Counted from the first letter of the stretch, positions 1-8,741 are shown. The stretch is DNA of 64,000 nucleotides from Photorhabdus namnaonensis (GCF_001684335.1 NZ_LOIC01000061.1:89821-153820); one strand, 5' to 3'. Numbers and translations: made by a program. The notes: generated by a model from the letters alone, not told the origin.

Positions 1-1
1 T

Positions 2-694
2 TTCCGTCATAAAGGCGGCATGTTGCGCCATGACGCACCGGAGTGCTATTACCATACCCGCGTGAAACGGGGGCCATCAGGTCTGTGTGACACTTGGATT
101 ATTCTGGGGGGAGCGGACTTTGATGATAATGAACTGTATGAAGAAGAACTTCTGTCACTCACGCTGACCGGCACCAATGGTCAACTGCCTCGCAGGGCAT
201 TGCAGGATACGTTGTTGGATACCGCCGTTAATCCTCCGTTGGCGGAATTTACGGTACGTAACCTGTGTGAACCGACATTGCCCTGCTATCCGCCAAATCG
301 GGACCGTTTCCACTGGAGAGTGCTCAGCCATCTTGGTTCTAATTTTCTTAGCATGATGGATAACCCGGAGGTGCTGCGCGGGACGTTGGCTCTGTATGAC
401 TGGACCGACAATGAGATGAACTATCGCCGTCTGGAGGCGATTGTCGCGGTGAAGCATTCGCTGATTGAGCGATTTGAGCAGGGATGTTTGCGGCGGGGCG
501 TACACATTGAAGTGACACTGGATAGCAACGGCTTTGCAGGCAACGGGGATATCTGTTTGTTTGGCGAAATGCTCAACCGCTTCTTTGCTTTGTACACCGA
601 TATTCATCTGTTTAACCGACTTACGCTGATTTTACAACCTACGGGGGAGCGACTGTTATGGGAAGAACAACATTGTCAAAACATTCCCGGCTGA
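2..694 (+). CDS. tssF: Type VI secretion baseplate protein TssF, C-terminal part
   Basis: The reading frame is open from the first bases of the window, so this is the C-terminal 230 residues of a protein that is normally about 600 residues long. TssF (ImpG/VasA) is a baseplate subunit that forms the wedge complex with TssG and TssE on the cytoplasmic side of the type VI secretion system. The segment matches the family in general character, including the stretch around HTRVKRGPSG and a long basic and aromatic C-terminus, and it is followed by tssG and tssE in the same orientation. Its stop lies 37 bp inside tssG, so the two are translationally coupled. The ATG at position 20 is internal and not the true start. 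Assignment rests on sequence character plus the F-G-E gene order. Confidence 0.88.
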   Translation, partial: FRHKGGMLRHDAPECYYHTRVKRGPSGLCDTWIILGGADFDDNELYEEELLSLTLTGTNGQLPRRALQDTLLDTAVNPPLAEFTVRNLCEPTLPCYPPNRDRFHWRVLSHLGSNFLSMMDNPEVLRGTLALYDWTDNEMNYRRLEAIVAVKHSLIERFEQGCLRRGVHIEVTLDSNGFAGNGDICLFGEMLNRFFALYTDIHLFNRLTLILQPTGERLLWEEQHCQNIPG

Positions 695-1530
695 TGGCGA
701 TGCTGGAAGCTGACATTTCAACACTCGATTTCTACCAATTCTGTCAGATCATTGAACGTGCGGTTCCTGATCAGCCGCCGTTGGGTAGTACGGAAAATCC
801 GGCTGATGATGCGATACGTTTGCGGCCTCATCCAGGTTTGGGATTTCCCGCCAGTGAACTGAAAGCGATAGAAACTGACAGTGAACATCCGGAACGTCCG
901 CCAACAGCCAGAACAACATTTATGGGATTGTATGGGGTGGATTCTTTGTTGCCGACCGCTTACCTGAACGATATCGCTCAGCAAAGGGAAGGGAATGAAA
1001 CAATCGAAGCCTTTCTGGATATTTTTAACCACCGGGTATTCACCCAGTTTTACCGTATCTGGCGTAAATACTCCTATCCGGCGACTTTTGCTACCGGCGG
1101 AACCGACAGAACATCCCAATGTTTGCTCGGGCTGATTGGCTTAGGGATACCGGGTAGTCAGCAACAGATTGCCACGCCGATGTCTCGTTTTCTGGCGTTG
1201 CTCAGTGTTATGCGCCTGCCAACTCGAACCGCTGAAGGTGTATCAGCGCTGGTGGCATTATTGGCGCCGCAGACCCGGATCGTGGCGACGCCCTCTTGCC
1301 CGCGGCAGATCGATCTGATGCAACCGGCGAGTCTTTCAGACACTCACCGAATTTCCCTGTCGCAGCGTACCGTGCTAGGCAGAATGGGCATTGATATCAA
1401 TAGCCAGTTATTGCTGGCGCTACATCTGTCCGTTCCGGCATTGGTTCGGGTTTATCAGTTGCCAGATAACAAAGCTTTGACCTTGTTGCCTGAAAAGGAG
1501 CGAATAAATGAAAAAACCTTCTCTATATGA
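658..1530 (+). CDS. tssG: Type VI secretion baseplate protein TssG
   Basis: A 290-residue protein of the TssG (ImpH/VasB) family, which bridges TssF and TssE in the baseplate wedge. The N-terminus contains the family-like run DFYQFCQIIERA, and an RLRPHPGLGFPASEL segment follows at about residue 53. The start is supported by a strong purine-rich ribosome site (GGGGGAG) 8 bp before the ATG, lying inside the end of tssF. At 290 residues it is somewhat shorter than many TssG proteins (about 330), but no frameshift is visible. It overlaps tssE by 23 bp, so F, G and E form one tightly coupled operon that continues upstream of the window. Confidence 0.9.
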   Translation: MGRTTLSKHSRLMAMLEADISTLDFYQFCQIIERAVPDQPPLGSTENPADDAIRLRPHPGLGFPASELKAIETDSEHPERPPTARTTFMGLYGVDSLLPTAYLNDIAQQREGNETIEAFLDIFNHRVFTQFYRIWRKYSYPATFATGGTDRTSQCLLGLIGLGIPGSQQQIATPMSRFLALLSVMRLPTRTAEGVSALVALLAPQTRIVATPSCPRQIDLMQPASLSDTHRISLSQRTVLGRMGIDINSQLLLALHLSVPALVRVYQLPDNKALTLLPEKERINEKTFSI

Positions 1531-1936
1531 AAGCCTTTTCGGTAATTTTAACTGTGGTCTGGAGTTGCATCAGGTGAGTGAAGAAGATCAGGTGATTTTG
1601 TCGGTATTAGACAATATGCAACGTATTCTCAATAGTCGTGCCGGTTCGCTTACCCATCTGCCCGATTATGGTCTGCCTGATCTCAACACCATTCTGCGAG
1701 GGTTGCCCGCGTCGTCACAGCGCTTGATCTCGACGATTGAGCACACGTTGTTGACTTATGAACCGCGTTTGGAGCAAGTCAATGTGACGTTATTGCCGGA
1801 GCTTGCGCCGGGACATCTGCGTTATGACATCAACGCCGAACTCAAAGGTGTGGGATTGGTGCGTTTCAGCACTGAATTTGTGCCGGAAGGGAATGTGTTG
1901 ATCCGCCATTTACGCCAGCAGGGGTATATGGATTAG
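1508..1936 (+). CDS. tssE: Type VI secretion baseplate protein TssE (gp25-like)
   Basis: A 142-residue protein of the TssE/gp25 lysozyme-like fold family, which forms part of the baseplate and helps start sheath assembly. The N-terminal SLYESLFG run and the segment with SRAGSLTHLPDYGLPDLN at about residues 38-56 are typical of TssE. The start codon follows an AAGGAG ribosome site that lies within the last codons of tssG, giving a 23-bp overlap. It is the last type VI gene on this side; a hairpin follows and then genes on the opposite strand, so the operon ends here. The rest of the T6SS must lie upstream. Confidence 0.93.
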   Translation: MKKPSLYESLFGNFNCGLELHQVSEEDQVILSVLDNMQRILNSRAGSLTHLPDYGLPDLNTILRGLPASSQRLISTIEHTLLTYEPRLEQVNVTLLPELAPGHLRYDINAELKGVGLVRFSTEFVPEGNVLIRHLRQQGYMD

Positions 1937-1992
1937 GTATTTGTGTGTGTTTTGTTACTCGTGTCGTAAATGATCATTTGTAATACAAAGTG

Positions 1993-2019
1993 AAGGCTTG
2001 CCATTGTTGTGCAAGCCTT
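1993..2019. terminator. Putative bidirectional terminator hairpin
   Basis: A perfect 9-bp stem (AAGGCTTGC / GCAAGCCTT) with a 9-nt loop lies between the convergent tssE and endonuclease genes. The T-tract is weak on both strands, so efficient termination is inferred from position rather than from an ideal sequence. Confidence 0.55.
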
Positions 2020-2026
2020 TGGTAGT

Positions 2027-2899
2027 TTAAGAGAGAATTCGCTCTAGAAAATCTAAAGCTGATTGAGTACTAGATAATTCAGCATCAACACTGTCACCAT
2101 TCATGTACTTAACATGGATTAAAAATGTATTGAATATTAGGTGATTAGGAATGAGCGTGCTGTTGTATGTAACAATAAAGTCTTTAGCTTCCTTTAAAGT
2201 TTGAAATTTAAAGTCATGCCCATACAAAGGGGTTATAACTACATATTTGAGTGTTTTTTGTATTTTCCATTCCAATGCTTTTGTAAATCTTTCAATGTCT
2301 TCCTTATTTGAGTTAAAAATACTAGACTTAACTATTTCAAGTTGATCTTGTTTAAGTCGTTCAATAAGAGCAACTTTTTCAGCAAGAATTATTTCTGAGG
2401 TATCTTCATCAAAAGCCATATCAATCCCGGCTAAAGCGAATGCTGAAACAATATCTTTATAATGAATATACAGAACCTGAAAACCACAACTCTCAAGTTG
2501 CTTCAAGGAAGGTTCTGTAAATTCTCCGGCGAGTATTGCGCCTTTGAAAGGACATTCAAGTTGATATTTATTTACAATAGGAAGTACAGCACCTTGAATT
2601 TCTTGAGCTTTATTCTTTGAATGTTTGGTGTATCGACGCCATGCTGATTCAATGAAAGCGACGGGTCTTCCTAATGTTGTTGCTGAGCCAGAATACTCAA
2701 ACACGAAATCTAAGTCATGAGTGTTTCCATAAATATCTTCCCAAGTTATTTTTTTTCCTTTTCGTGCTTTTCTTGGTTGTCCAACAACGTCAAGATATAA
2801 GCTTGCCTTATTTGCTATATCTTGTAATAAAGGAACGAATAAATTTTCAAGTATGCTCCCAATAAGTTGTCCAAGTTTGTGAGATGGAGATATAGCCAT
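2027..2899 (-). CDS. Putative type II restriction endonuclease
   Basis: A 290-residue protein directly downstream of a DNA methyltransferase. I chose the ATG at 2899 rather than the longer frame from 2971: it has an AGGA ribosome site, and the methyltransferase stop is only 4 bp upstream, so the pair is translationally coupled. Around residues 62-90 there is an acidic pair (HDLDFVFE) followed by PVAFIESAWRRYTKHSKN. This layout recalls the D...E-x-x core of PD-(D/E)xK nucleases, although the canonical lysine is not evident. The cognate role is inferred from the coupling; I cannot name the recognition site. AT content is higher than in the tss genes, fitting acquired DNA. An alternative is another DNA-binding partner of the methyltransferase. 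Confidence 0.68.
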   Translation of the reverse strand: MAISPSHKLGQLIGSILENLFVPLLQDIANKASLYLDVVGQPRKARKGKKITWEDIYGNTHDLDFVFEYSGSATTLGRPVAFIESAWRRYTKHSKNKAQEIQGAVLPIVNKYQLECPFKGAILAGEFTEPSLKQLESCGFQVLYIHYKDIVSAFALAGIDMAFDEDTSEIILAEKVALIERLKQDQLEIVKSSIFNSNKEDIERFTKALEWKIQKTLKYVVITPLYGHDFKFQTLKEAKDFIVTYNSTLIPNHLIFNTFLIHVKYMNGDSVDAELSSTQSALDFLERILS

Positions 2900-2903
2900 A
2901 TTC

Positions 2904-4181
2904 TTATCCTTTAACCCATAAACGACCTTCATGTAAAGGTACTGTATGTGTTCTATTCTTCCATTTAACATTCCTATCTCTTAGCTTTTCAAAGCTGAAA
3001 GAGGAAAAACCGGCAGAAACAGCAAGTTCCCCAAGCCATTTTTCAGCAGGAACATGTATACCATATGGTGCGGAGTCACCAATAACAAAGCAGGCTTTTG
3101 AATCTTTCTCCATATTTTTACGAATATTTACCCATATTTTGGCTATGTCCAAAAAATAAGCTGCAATCATGGTATGGTAGGATTTTTTACCACCTTTACT
3201 GTGTCTTATTATGTCTAATTTTTTGGTTACATCAGATATTTCATCTTTTATTGGATAGAGAAGTGGGTTGCTGAGAACTTCGTCTAAGTCGATTTTATCT
3301 GAAGATGAGTGTTGAGAACATGATCTCATTAGTGAAGGTCTGACAACATTTTTGAGATCTCCCCAGCCATTTATCTCTCCCCAAAACATCATCTCTAGTC
3401 TTGTTGCATCCGCATAATCATAGTTATTAGGGTATGGCGGTGATGAAATTAGTAAGTTGCACTTTTTTGTTTTAAATGGTTGTCTCACATCTTTATGTTC
3501 AATATATGAGCTGTTCTGCCAACCTGACGAAACTGCATGAAGCATATCGGCTCTCATCATTTCAAGTTTCCCAATGAAGGCTTCGAAGGGATCTAGTACT
3601 TTAGATTTGGATTTATTAGGTAATACATATTGCCATTGAGCTGTGCCTACATGGCTACATGCTCTCAATATTGATGTTATGTTTAGCCTGATCAATTCCC
3701 AGATCGGTTCAGCATTAGATAATTTCTCATATGCGATTTTTAATCGTTCAAGTTTGTTAAATGAATCAAGAGAGTAACATTTCCCCAAAAGGTTACTTTT
3801 GTTGTAGCGAATAGGATCGGGCATGGTCGTTAAAGACGATGCGCATGCGATAAGCTCTTCTCCTGCGTCATTTAGGTCATTCGTATCTAAATACCAAAGC
3901 TGTTTAGCTCTTGCGATCCTTGCTACAAAGGGATGTCCCTCAAATCCGAAAGAGCTAACATTAAAAAAATCGGCTGCAATGTTGGTTGTACCTGAACCAG
4001 CAAAAGGTTCAAGAATTATCGCTTTTTTACCCGTTTCGTCTTGAAATTTTAAAATCTCAGAATTCACCCACTCAGCCGAAAAACCAGCGGAATAGCGAAA
4101 CCACCGGTGAACAGGGAGTTTCATGTTATCGGTAAAGGTTCCTGAGCGAGCTGTTTTTTTGAGCATAAATCTTTTTGTCAT
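2904..4181 (-). CDS. DNA methyltransferase (N4-cytosine/N6-adenine type)
   Basis: A 425-residue amino-methyltransferase. The S-adenosylmethionine motif I (EPFAGSGTT) is at about residues 58-66 and the catalytic motif IV (SPPYPNNYDY) at about 247-256, so the order is I before IV. SPPY is more often seen in N4-cytosine enzymes than DPPY, but the modified base cannot be settled here. An N-terminal HRWFRYSAGFS segment at about residues 26-36 fits the region preceding motif I. The product would protect host DNA from the endonuclease encoded 4 bp downstream. No strong ribosome site is seen before the ATG; a second ATG five codons in is possible. It lies between a T6SS operon and LuxR regulators, a typical place for a mobile restriction-modification cassette. 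Confidence 0.87.
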   Translation of the reverse strand: MTKRFMLKKTARSGTFTDNMKLPVHRWFRYSAGFSAEWVNSEILKFQDETGKKAIILEPFAGSGTTNIAADFFNVSSFGFEGHPFVARIARAKQLWYLDTNDLNDAGEELIACASSLTTMPDPIRYNKSNLLGKCYSLDSFNKLERLKIAYEKLSNAEPIWELIRLNITSILRACSHVGTAQWQYVLPNKSKSKVLDPFEAFIGKLEMMRADMLHAVSSGWQNSSYIEHKDVRQPFKTKKCNLLISSPPYPNNYDYADATRLEMMFWGEINGWGDLKNVVRPSLMRSCSQHSSSDKIDLDEVLSNPLLYPIKDEISDVTKKLDIIRHSKGGKKSYHTMIAAYFLDIAKIWVNIRKNMEKDSKACFVIGDSAPYGIHVPAEKWLGELAVSAGFSSFSFEKLRDRNVKWKNRTHTVPLHEGRLWVKG

Positions 4182-4722
4182 TTCGTGTTGGTGTAGAAAG
4201 GACTATTGTACTCGAAAACATCTTTTATTAAGACTGTTTTTTATTCGATTATTTTGTTTCCCCATATTCATCTAGAAATAAGGTAATAACAACGATTTGA
4301 ACAACAATAGCGAGTAAAAGTTCTATTGTTAATAAAGTTGTAAAATTGTAACATAAATTAAATACAGTTTTCATATCAGATTGAATTTTAATAATAAATT
4401 TTTCGATAAGATAAATTTTTTAATGATTACAATGAATATTATCACTGGGTTTGTGGTAGGACATTTTCTGCCTATGAGGATTCGATATTTTATCGTTTAC
4501 AATAACAATATTCCTGATGTTATCTTTACAATATCCAAGTAAATAAAGTCTTAAATATAAAAATAAAGATAAGGGGATTGTTTTAATTCGTTTTACCATA
4601 ATGAAATTAATAATATTGTTTCAACGGTAGCCTTATTAATAGATCAAGGCTACCGTTATTTCTTCTGGTACGTCCAGATTGAATTTTATTGTCAGCAGCA
4701 GAGTGGTTTAATAATAAAATTG
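4182..4722. other. AT-rich intergenic stretch with a 12-bp inverted repeat
   Basis: No credible coding frame. At 4623-4657 there is a perfect 12-bp inverted repeat (AACGGTAGCCTT / AAGGCTACCGTT) with an 11-nt loop. It lies just beyond the 3' end of the minus-strand LuxR gene and could end that transcript, but neither side has a clear T-tract. The rest is very AT-rich and should contain the promoter of the methyltransferase gene. Confidence 0.5.
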
Positions 4723-5391
4723 CTATGACAATAGGAATTTTTCTGGTACATAATGATGAAGATTATTCGCTAAACAGTATTCCTCCAGTTGTTGACTAGA
4801 ATGAATACCTATCTTGCCATATATCCGAGCCATATAAGTTTCAACGGTATGGTGAGAAATATTTAATTTCTGCCCAATCTGTTTCCTGGTGTATTTCTGT
4901 AAAAAGAAGAAAATGATATCCCATTCACGCGGCGTAAAAATATCGCTTGGTGCTTGGAGTATAATCGATGCTGGTAGTTCTTTATAATATTGATGCAAAC
5001 AGGACAGTGAATAGTCTTTGGCTTCCCAACAGTGGTACATGACGCCAATACAATTTCCATTTTCATGATAAAAAGGTGATTTTTCACAGAAATAAGATGA
5101 CAAAATTTGGTTTTGTCCGAATATATGTGTCTCAATTGAACATATTCTTTGCTCTGTTGCCATGACTTTTTTATCTTGAATAATAAATTCCTTAGCAAAT
5201 TCAGCGCCGTCCCAAGGGAGTTCATGATCATGAAGCCCTTCATAATCAAATGATGCTTTAAAATTATGAATATATTTCTTGGTTGCTGAGTTTCCATAAA
5301 TAAAATTTGAAGAACTATCTTTTATTCCCCACGGTTCATTGCTGATTTCCATTGTATTGATGATTTGAGGTGATATCGTACAGTTCTTCAT
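4723..5391 (-). CDS. PAS4-LuxR orphan regulator (copy A)
   Basis: A 222-residue transcription regulator. The N-terminal half is a PAS4-like sensor domain (about residues 10-130) with the run NEPWGIKDSSSNFIYGN typical of this group. The C-terminal part is a LuxR helix-turn-helix: TPREWDIIFFFLQ at about 153-165, then KQIGQKLNISHHTVETYMARIYGKIG. No LuxI synthase is nearby, so it is a LuxR solo. Photorhabdus is known for many PAS4-LuxR solos thought to sense host or other exogenous signals; the ligand here is unknown. The start has an AAGGAG site 6 bp before the ATG. It is the last of four copies on this strand, each with its own spacing and ribosome site. Confidence 0.9.
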   Translation of the reverse strand: MKNCTISPQIINTMEISNEPWGIKDSSSNFIYGNSATKKYIHNFKASFDYEGLHDHELPWDGAEFAKEFIIQDKKVMATEQRICSIETHIFGQNQILSSYFCEKSPFYHENGNCIGVMYHCWEAKDYSLSCLHQYYKELPASIILQAPSDIFTPREWDIIFFFLQKYTRKQIGQKLNISHHTVETYMARIYGKIGIHSSQQLEEYCLANNLHHYVPEKFLLS

Positions 5392-5415
5392 AAAAACTCC
5401 TTAATAGTTTTCAGC

Positions 5416-5816
5416 TTAAATAAACATTCTACTTTTGGATTTCCTGGTGCTTTCTGGGGTATAGCAATAAAATTAAATTTTTTCATAATAATTTTCTAGT
5501 TTTATATGTTATGGCAGGCTGGATTATCGTTTATTATATTTAAAACAACAGGTTATAGAGTAATATCCAGCAATCTGTTAGCTCAAAAGTACATTTGTTA
5601 GTTAATTGATTATCTTACAAATTCAGAATAATTCTAAGGAGGTTTATGATTATAAGGTGTTCTGCAATCAAATAATTCCTCAATATTATGAGTAAATTCT
5701 TTTATTGCTGAATTACCGTAAATAAAATAGGAAGAACTATTTTTTACGCCCCACGGTGTATGACTTATTGCCATTGTGTTAATAATTTGAGGTAATATTT
5801 CATAGTTCTTCTTCAT
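5416..5816 (-). pseudogene. Relic of a PAS4-LuxR regulator
   Basis: The frame 5634-5816 encodes only 60 residues, matching the N-terminus of the neighbouring PAS4-LuxR proteins (IINTMAISHTPWGVKNSSSY, then FIYGNSAIKEF). It breaks off where the others continue into the PAS core. At 5416-5457 a short minus-strand stretch reads PESTRKSKSRMFI then stop, resembling the C-terminal tail VPERFVHPESRIFP of copy B. I read this as the two ends of one gene that lost its middle, including the whole helix-turn-helix. A ribosome site is weak. A truncated sensor-only peptide could still be made, but a regulator cannot. Confidence 0.72.
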
Positions 5817-5840
5817 AAAAACCCGGTTGTTATTTAGGGG

Positions 5841-6527
5841 TTAAGGAAATATTCTACTTTCTGGATGCACAAATCTTTCTGGTACGTAAAGATCATAATC
5901 ATTTGTGCGGCAATAATCTTCCAATTGACGACTAGAGTGAACACCAATTCTTTTATATATTCGCGAGAGATGGGTTTCAACCGTACGATAGGAAATATCT
6001 AGCATCCTACCCATCTGCTTACTGGTATATTTTTGTAACAGAAGAAAAATAACATCCCATTCCCGTTGCGTAAATATGTCGGTTGGTGGAGAGAATAGGA
6101 TAGATGCTGGTAGTTTTCCATGAAATAGACGGGTAAATGAGAAATCCTGAGCTTTCCAGCAATGGAAAATGGTACCGACACATTTGTTATCATCATTATA
6201 GAGTGGATATTTTTCACTAAAATAAGATGATAGAAATGTATCTTTTCCATATATATGTGTTTCAAGCGAGCATACTCTTGTTTGTTTCTCTATTACAGTT
6301 TTATCGTGAACAACAAATTCTTTTGCAAATTCAGCTCCGTCCCAAGGGAGTTCATAGTCATATCGCCCCTCGTAATCAAATGAGTTTTGAAAATTTTGAA
6401 GAGATTTACATGCTTGGTTACCAAAAATCCAGCACGAATCTTTATCTTTGATCCCCCAGGGATCATTACTTTGCTGCATAGTGTTAATGACTTGAGGTGA
6501 AAGATTTAATTTGTTGATTTGGTTCAT
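5841..6527 (-). CDS. PAS4-LuxR orphan regulator (copy B)
   Basis: A 228-residue paralogue of copy A with the same build: a PAS4-like sensor domain in the first 130 residues (SNDPWGIKDKDSCWIFGNQA; ELPWDGAEFAKEFVVHDK) and a LuxR DNA-binding domain (TQREWDVIFLLLQ, then SKQMGRMLDISYRTVETHLSRIYKRIG). The two are similar along their length, implying tandem duplication followed by divergence of the sensor. An AGGA ribosome site lies 8 bp before the ATG. It sits 42 bp after copy C and 24 bp before the relic, so co-transcription of C, B and the relic is possible. Target genes and ligand are not predictable from sequence. Confidence 0.9.
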   Translation of the reverse strand: MNQINKLNLSPQVINTMQQSNDPWGIKDKDSCWIFGNQACKSLQNFQNSFDYEGRYDYELPWDGAEFAKEFVVHDKTVIEKQTRVCSLETHIYGKDTFLSSYFSEKYPLYNDDNKCVGTIFHCWKAQDFSFTRLFHGKLPASILFSPPTDIFTQREWDVIFLLLQKYTSKQMGRMLDISYRTVETHLSRIYKRIGVHSSRQLEDYCRTNDYDLYVPERFVHPESRIFP

Positions 6528-6568
6528 AATGAAATCCTATCGTATAATTAATGGTTAGTAATCTAAGT

Positions 6569-7258
6569 TTATAACTCCCTGCTACCAATAGTTAGAAATC
6601 TTTCAGGAATATAGAGATGATAGTTATTTTCCTTACAGAAATCTGCTAATTCTACATGAGGTGATAAATCAAATTTATGATAAATTGACTGAATATGGTT
6701 AACGACATCTTCTGTGCTCATCATTAATTCTTTACTGATGCTCTCTTCATCTTGTGAACGTAAAGTTAGAAAAAGGACTTCCCACTCGGTTTGTGTCAGA
6801 ATATTATTCGGCGGCGTAAACTCCAGGTTTGTTGGCGATATTCTTTCATAATAGTAAGAAACAGAAAAATCTTGAGCCTTATACATATGAAAGAAGATCC
6901 CAATGCAATCATTATTCTCATCAAAAAGGGGAAATTTATCACAAATATAGCTTTGTTTAATGTTATTTTCTCCAAATTGATGCGTTTCCAATGAGGTGAC
7001 GCGCTGCATGGTTTGGATGGCTTTTTGATCCTGACGGTGGAATTCTTCCGCATATTCAGCAACAGGTGAAGGTAATTCACCCATAGAAAGCCCTATAATA
7101 TCGAAATTTTCAGGAAGGTTGAGCAGTTGATAGAAAGCGGGGTTAGCGTAAATAAATCTTGATTGGTGATCTCTGGCGCCCCAAGGTTCATTGCTTTTAT
7201 CCCACATCATGGTTAATTGTGGCGTAATAAGAGTGGATTTGTTTCTTATATTTGACAT
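6569..7258 (-). CDS. PAS4-LuxR orphan regulator (copy C), divergent helix-turn-helix
   Basis: A 229-residue member of the same family and the most divergent of the array. The PAS4-like half is clear (SNEPWGARDHQSRFIYANPA; ETHQFGENNIKQSYICDKFP). The C-terminal region starts with the usual TQTEWEVLFLTLR. Where copies A and B have the canonical recognition helix (VETYMARIY or VETHLSRIY), this copy reads VVNHIQSIY, and the preceding TKQIG-type segment is replaced by EESISKELMMS. DNA binding may be altered or weakened. The start has AGGAGT 5-7 bp upstream. It is the first gene of the minus-strand array, so a shared promoter would lie just upstream. Confidence 0.85.
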   Translation of the reverse strand: MSNIRNKSTLITPQLTMMWDKSNEPWGARDHQSRFIYANPAFYQLLNLPENFDIIGLSMGELPSPVAEYAEEFHRQDQKAIQTMQRVTSLETHQFGENNIKQSYICDKFPLFDENNDCIGIFFHMYKAQDFSVSYYYERISPTNLEFTPPNNILTQTEWEVLFLTLRSQDEESISKELMMSTEDVVNHIQSIYHKFDLSPHVELADFCKENNYHLYIPERFLTIGSREL

Positions 7259-8084
7259 AGTAACTCCTAAATTTCGACTTAAATTGTTATCTGAGTAGTT
7301 GCGTTTTCGATTATGCCTTAAGCGGACTGCTATATAATAGGATATAATGCTTTTCTCGTCAAAAAGCGTATGTTTATTAATTGAATTTTTACTATTTTAT
7401 AATGAAACTTTAAATAACAATGAATATAACCATATATACTATTTTAGATGTGGATTATTTTTGTGTTTATTGAAAGAGTGATTGGAGACTGTTGCTGTGC
7501 TCGCTGCGGTGCCTGATATCGGTCATTTTTAGCTGGAAAGTATCCATCATTAATAGTCAATAAGTGCAGATTATGCCCAGAATTATCAGCATCCTGGCTG
7601 TTGTCAATTGATAAATAATTATTTGTCCTAATGCTTAAGGGCTGTTTTTTTAAATTATTTTATTTACTCTTCTTTGTAATAAAGAAAAAATCTGAACAGT
7701 AACGTGGAAAAAACAATAGTTTTTGAACACATTTTTGATGTGACCTAAAGATTGAACTCAATAAATTACGTCTGTTGTGTTAAGTATATATTCTTAGTTT
7801 TTCATATTGTTTGTGCTAACTCCCCTTTTAAAGGGTAGCTGGCAGTAGTTACACTTATTGGGATTAAGTAGTAAATACTTAATGAATGATGCTAACATAA
7901 ATTTGGTTTTTTCTATTTGAATTTAAAATTTTCTTAATGCGATCCGTTACTTCACATGTATAACACGCAAGTTTGATGGGAAGTGAAAAGATCATATCGT
8001 TACCTTAGACCGAAGGCACAGTTATGGATTTGATAACTATATCGTCCTTTTTAGATGATTAGCGGGGGGATAGGAGGAGGCTAT
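7259..8084. other. Intergenic stretch upstream of the LuxR array and the 8085 gene
   Basis: About 825 bp of AT-rich sequence with no credible gene on either strand. It must contain divergent promoters for the minus-strand LuxR array and the plus-strand gene at 8085. A GGGTAGCTGGCAGTAG run at 7834-7849 faintly recalls JUMPstart/ops elements used by RfaH, but the match is too poor to call. Confidence 0.5.
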
Positions 8085-8720
8085 ATGTCAATAAAATTGG
8101 TAAATCCTGAAAAGGCTAATGAGGTTTTTGCTTATCTGAATGGAAGCTCAGATAATCATACCCTTTATACTGCGTTAATGAACGGGATTGATATTACTGA
8201 CCAGATAAAAGGATTGTTACTTTCGCCAGGTTATCGCATGGTTCGTATTGATGGTCGATTTGGTAATCGTATCAGTCAATCCCACTTCGAATTGGCGTTG
8301 GTTAACGATGTGTCTAAAGAGGTCGCCTATTATAATCGAATGGTTATACAGCCAGATGTGGTAGTGACTTGTCGTCCAGTAACACAAATTCTTGTTTGGC
8401 GTATCAGAACGCCTCAACACCGTGCTGTTCTACATGATTTAGCTGGCAAGGTGTTCTTTGGTTACTTGCTTGAGCATTACAATGTGATTGTGTCAGATAT
8501 GAACCAGACTCATGACGGTATTTCTTTTTGGCAGGCCCGTATGTATGACGCGCTGGCGTATAATATGCATGTTTATGCTTATGATATGATTACCTGTGAG
8601 TTGCGTAAGATTTTGACCCAGAATGATGTTAGTCGCCAAGAATCTTGGTTATGGGGAGATCCTGAACATCATCAGAATAGATTGGCAATTATTTCGAAAA
8701 GTGAATTACCCATCCAATAG
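8085..8720 (+). CDS. Unrecognised 211-residue protein
   Basis: I do not recognise this protein. The start at 8085 is preferred over an ATG ten codons earlier because TAGGAGGAGG lies just 4 bp upstream, one of the strongest ribosome sites in the window. There is no signal peptide or membrane segment. The C-terminal half has a conserved look: LVWRIRTPQHRAVLHDLAGKV, then LEHYNVIVSDMNQTHDGI and FWQARMYDAL. That is the kind of compact globular domain seen in phage-borne hypothetical proteins. Its position in front of a MARTX gene is where Vibrio carries rtxH and rtxC, but I see no HlyC/RtxC acyltransferase signature. It ends at a clear terminator, so it is a separate transcript from the toxin. Confidence 0.75.
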   Translation: MSIKLVNPEKANEVFAYLNGSSDNHTLYTALMNGIDITDQIKGLLLSPGYRMVRIDGRFGNRISQSHFELALVNDVSKEVAYYNRMVIQPDVVVTCRPVTQILVWRIRTPQHRAVLHDLAGKVFFGYLLEHYNVIVSDMNQTHDGISFWQARMYDALAYNMHVYAYDMITCELRKILTQNDVSRQESWLWGDPEHHQNRLAIISKSELPIQ

Positions 8721-8741
8721 ACCCACTTTGTGGGTTTTTTT
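8721..8741 (+). terminator. Intrinsic terminator of the 8085 gene
   Basis: A short hairpin (ACCCAC, loop TTT, GTGGGT) starts right after the stop codon and runs into seven T residues. It is a textbook Rho-independent terminator. Confidence 0.88.

Noticed and set aside
2900-2971. A 24-codon N-terminal extension of the putative endonuclease overlapping the methyltransferase.
   Set aside because: The ATG at 2899 has an AGGA ribosome site and a 4-bp gap to the methyltransferase stop, which better explains coupling; the extension has no ribosome site.
7834-7860. A JUMPstart/ops-like stretch (GGGTAGCTGGCAGTAG) that might recruit RfaH.
   Set aside because: It differs from the ops core GGCGGTAG and lies before the 8085 gene rather than a long operon. 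No ops core was seen in the MARTX leaders either.
8085-8720. Considered as an RtxC-like acyltransferase because of its place before MARTX 1.
   Set aside because: The HlyC-type catalytic His context and the conserved WxxD/APFG segments are not visible, and a terminator separates it from the toxin.
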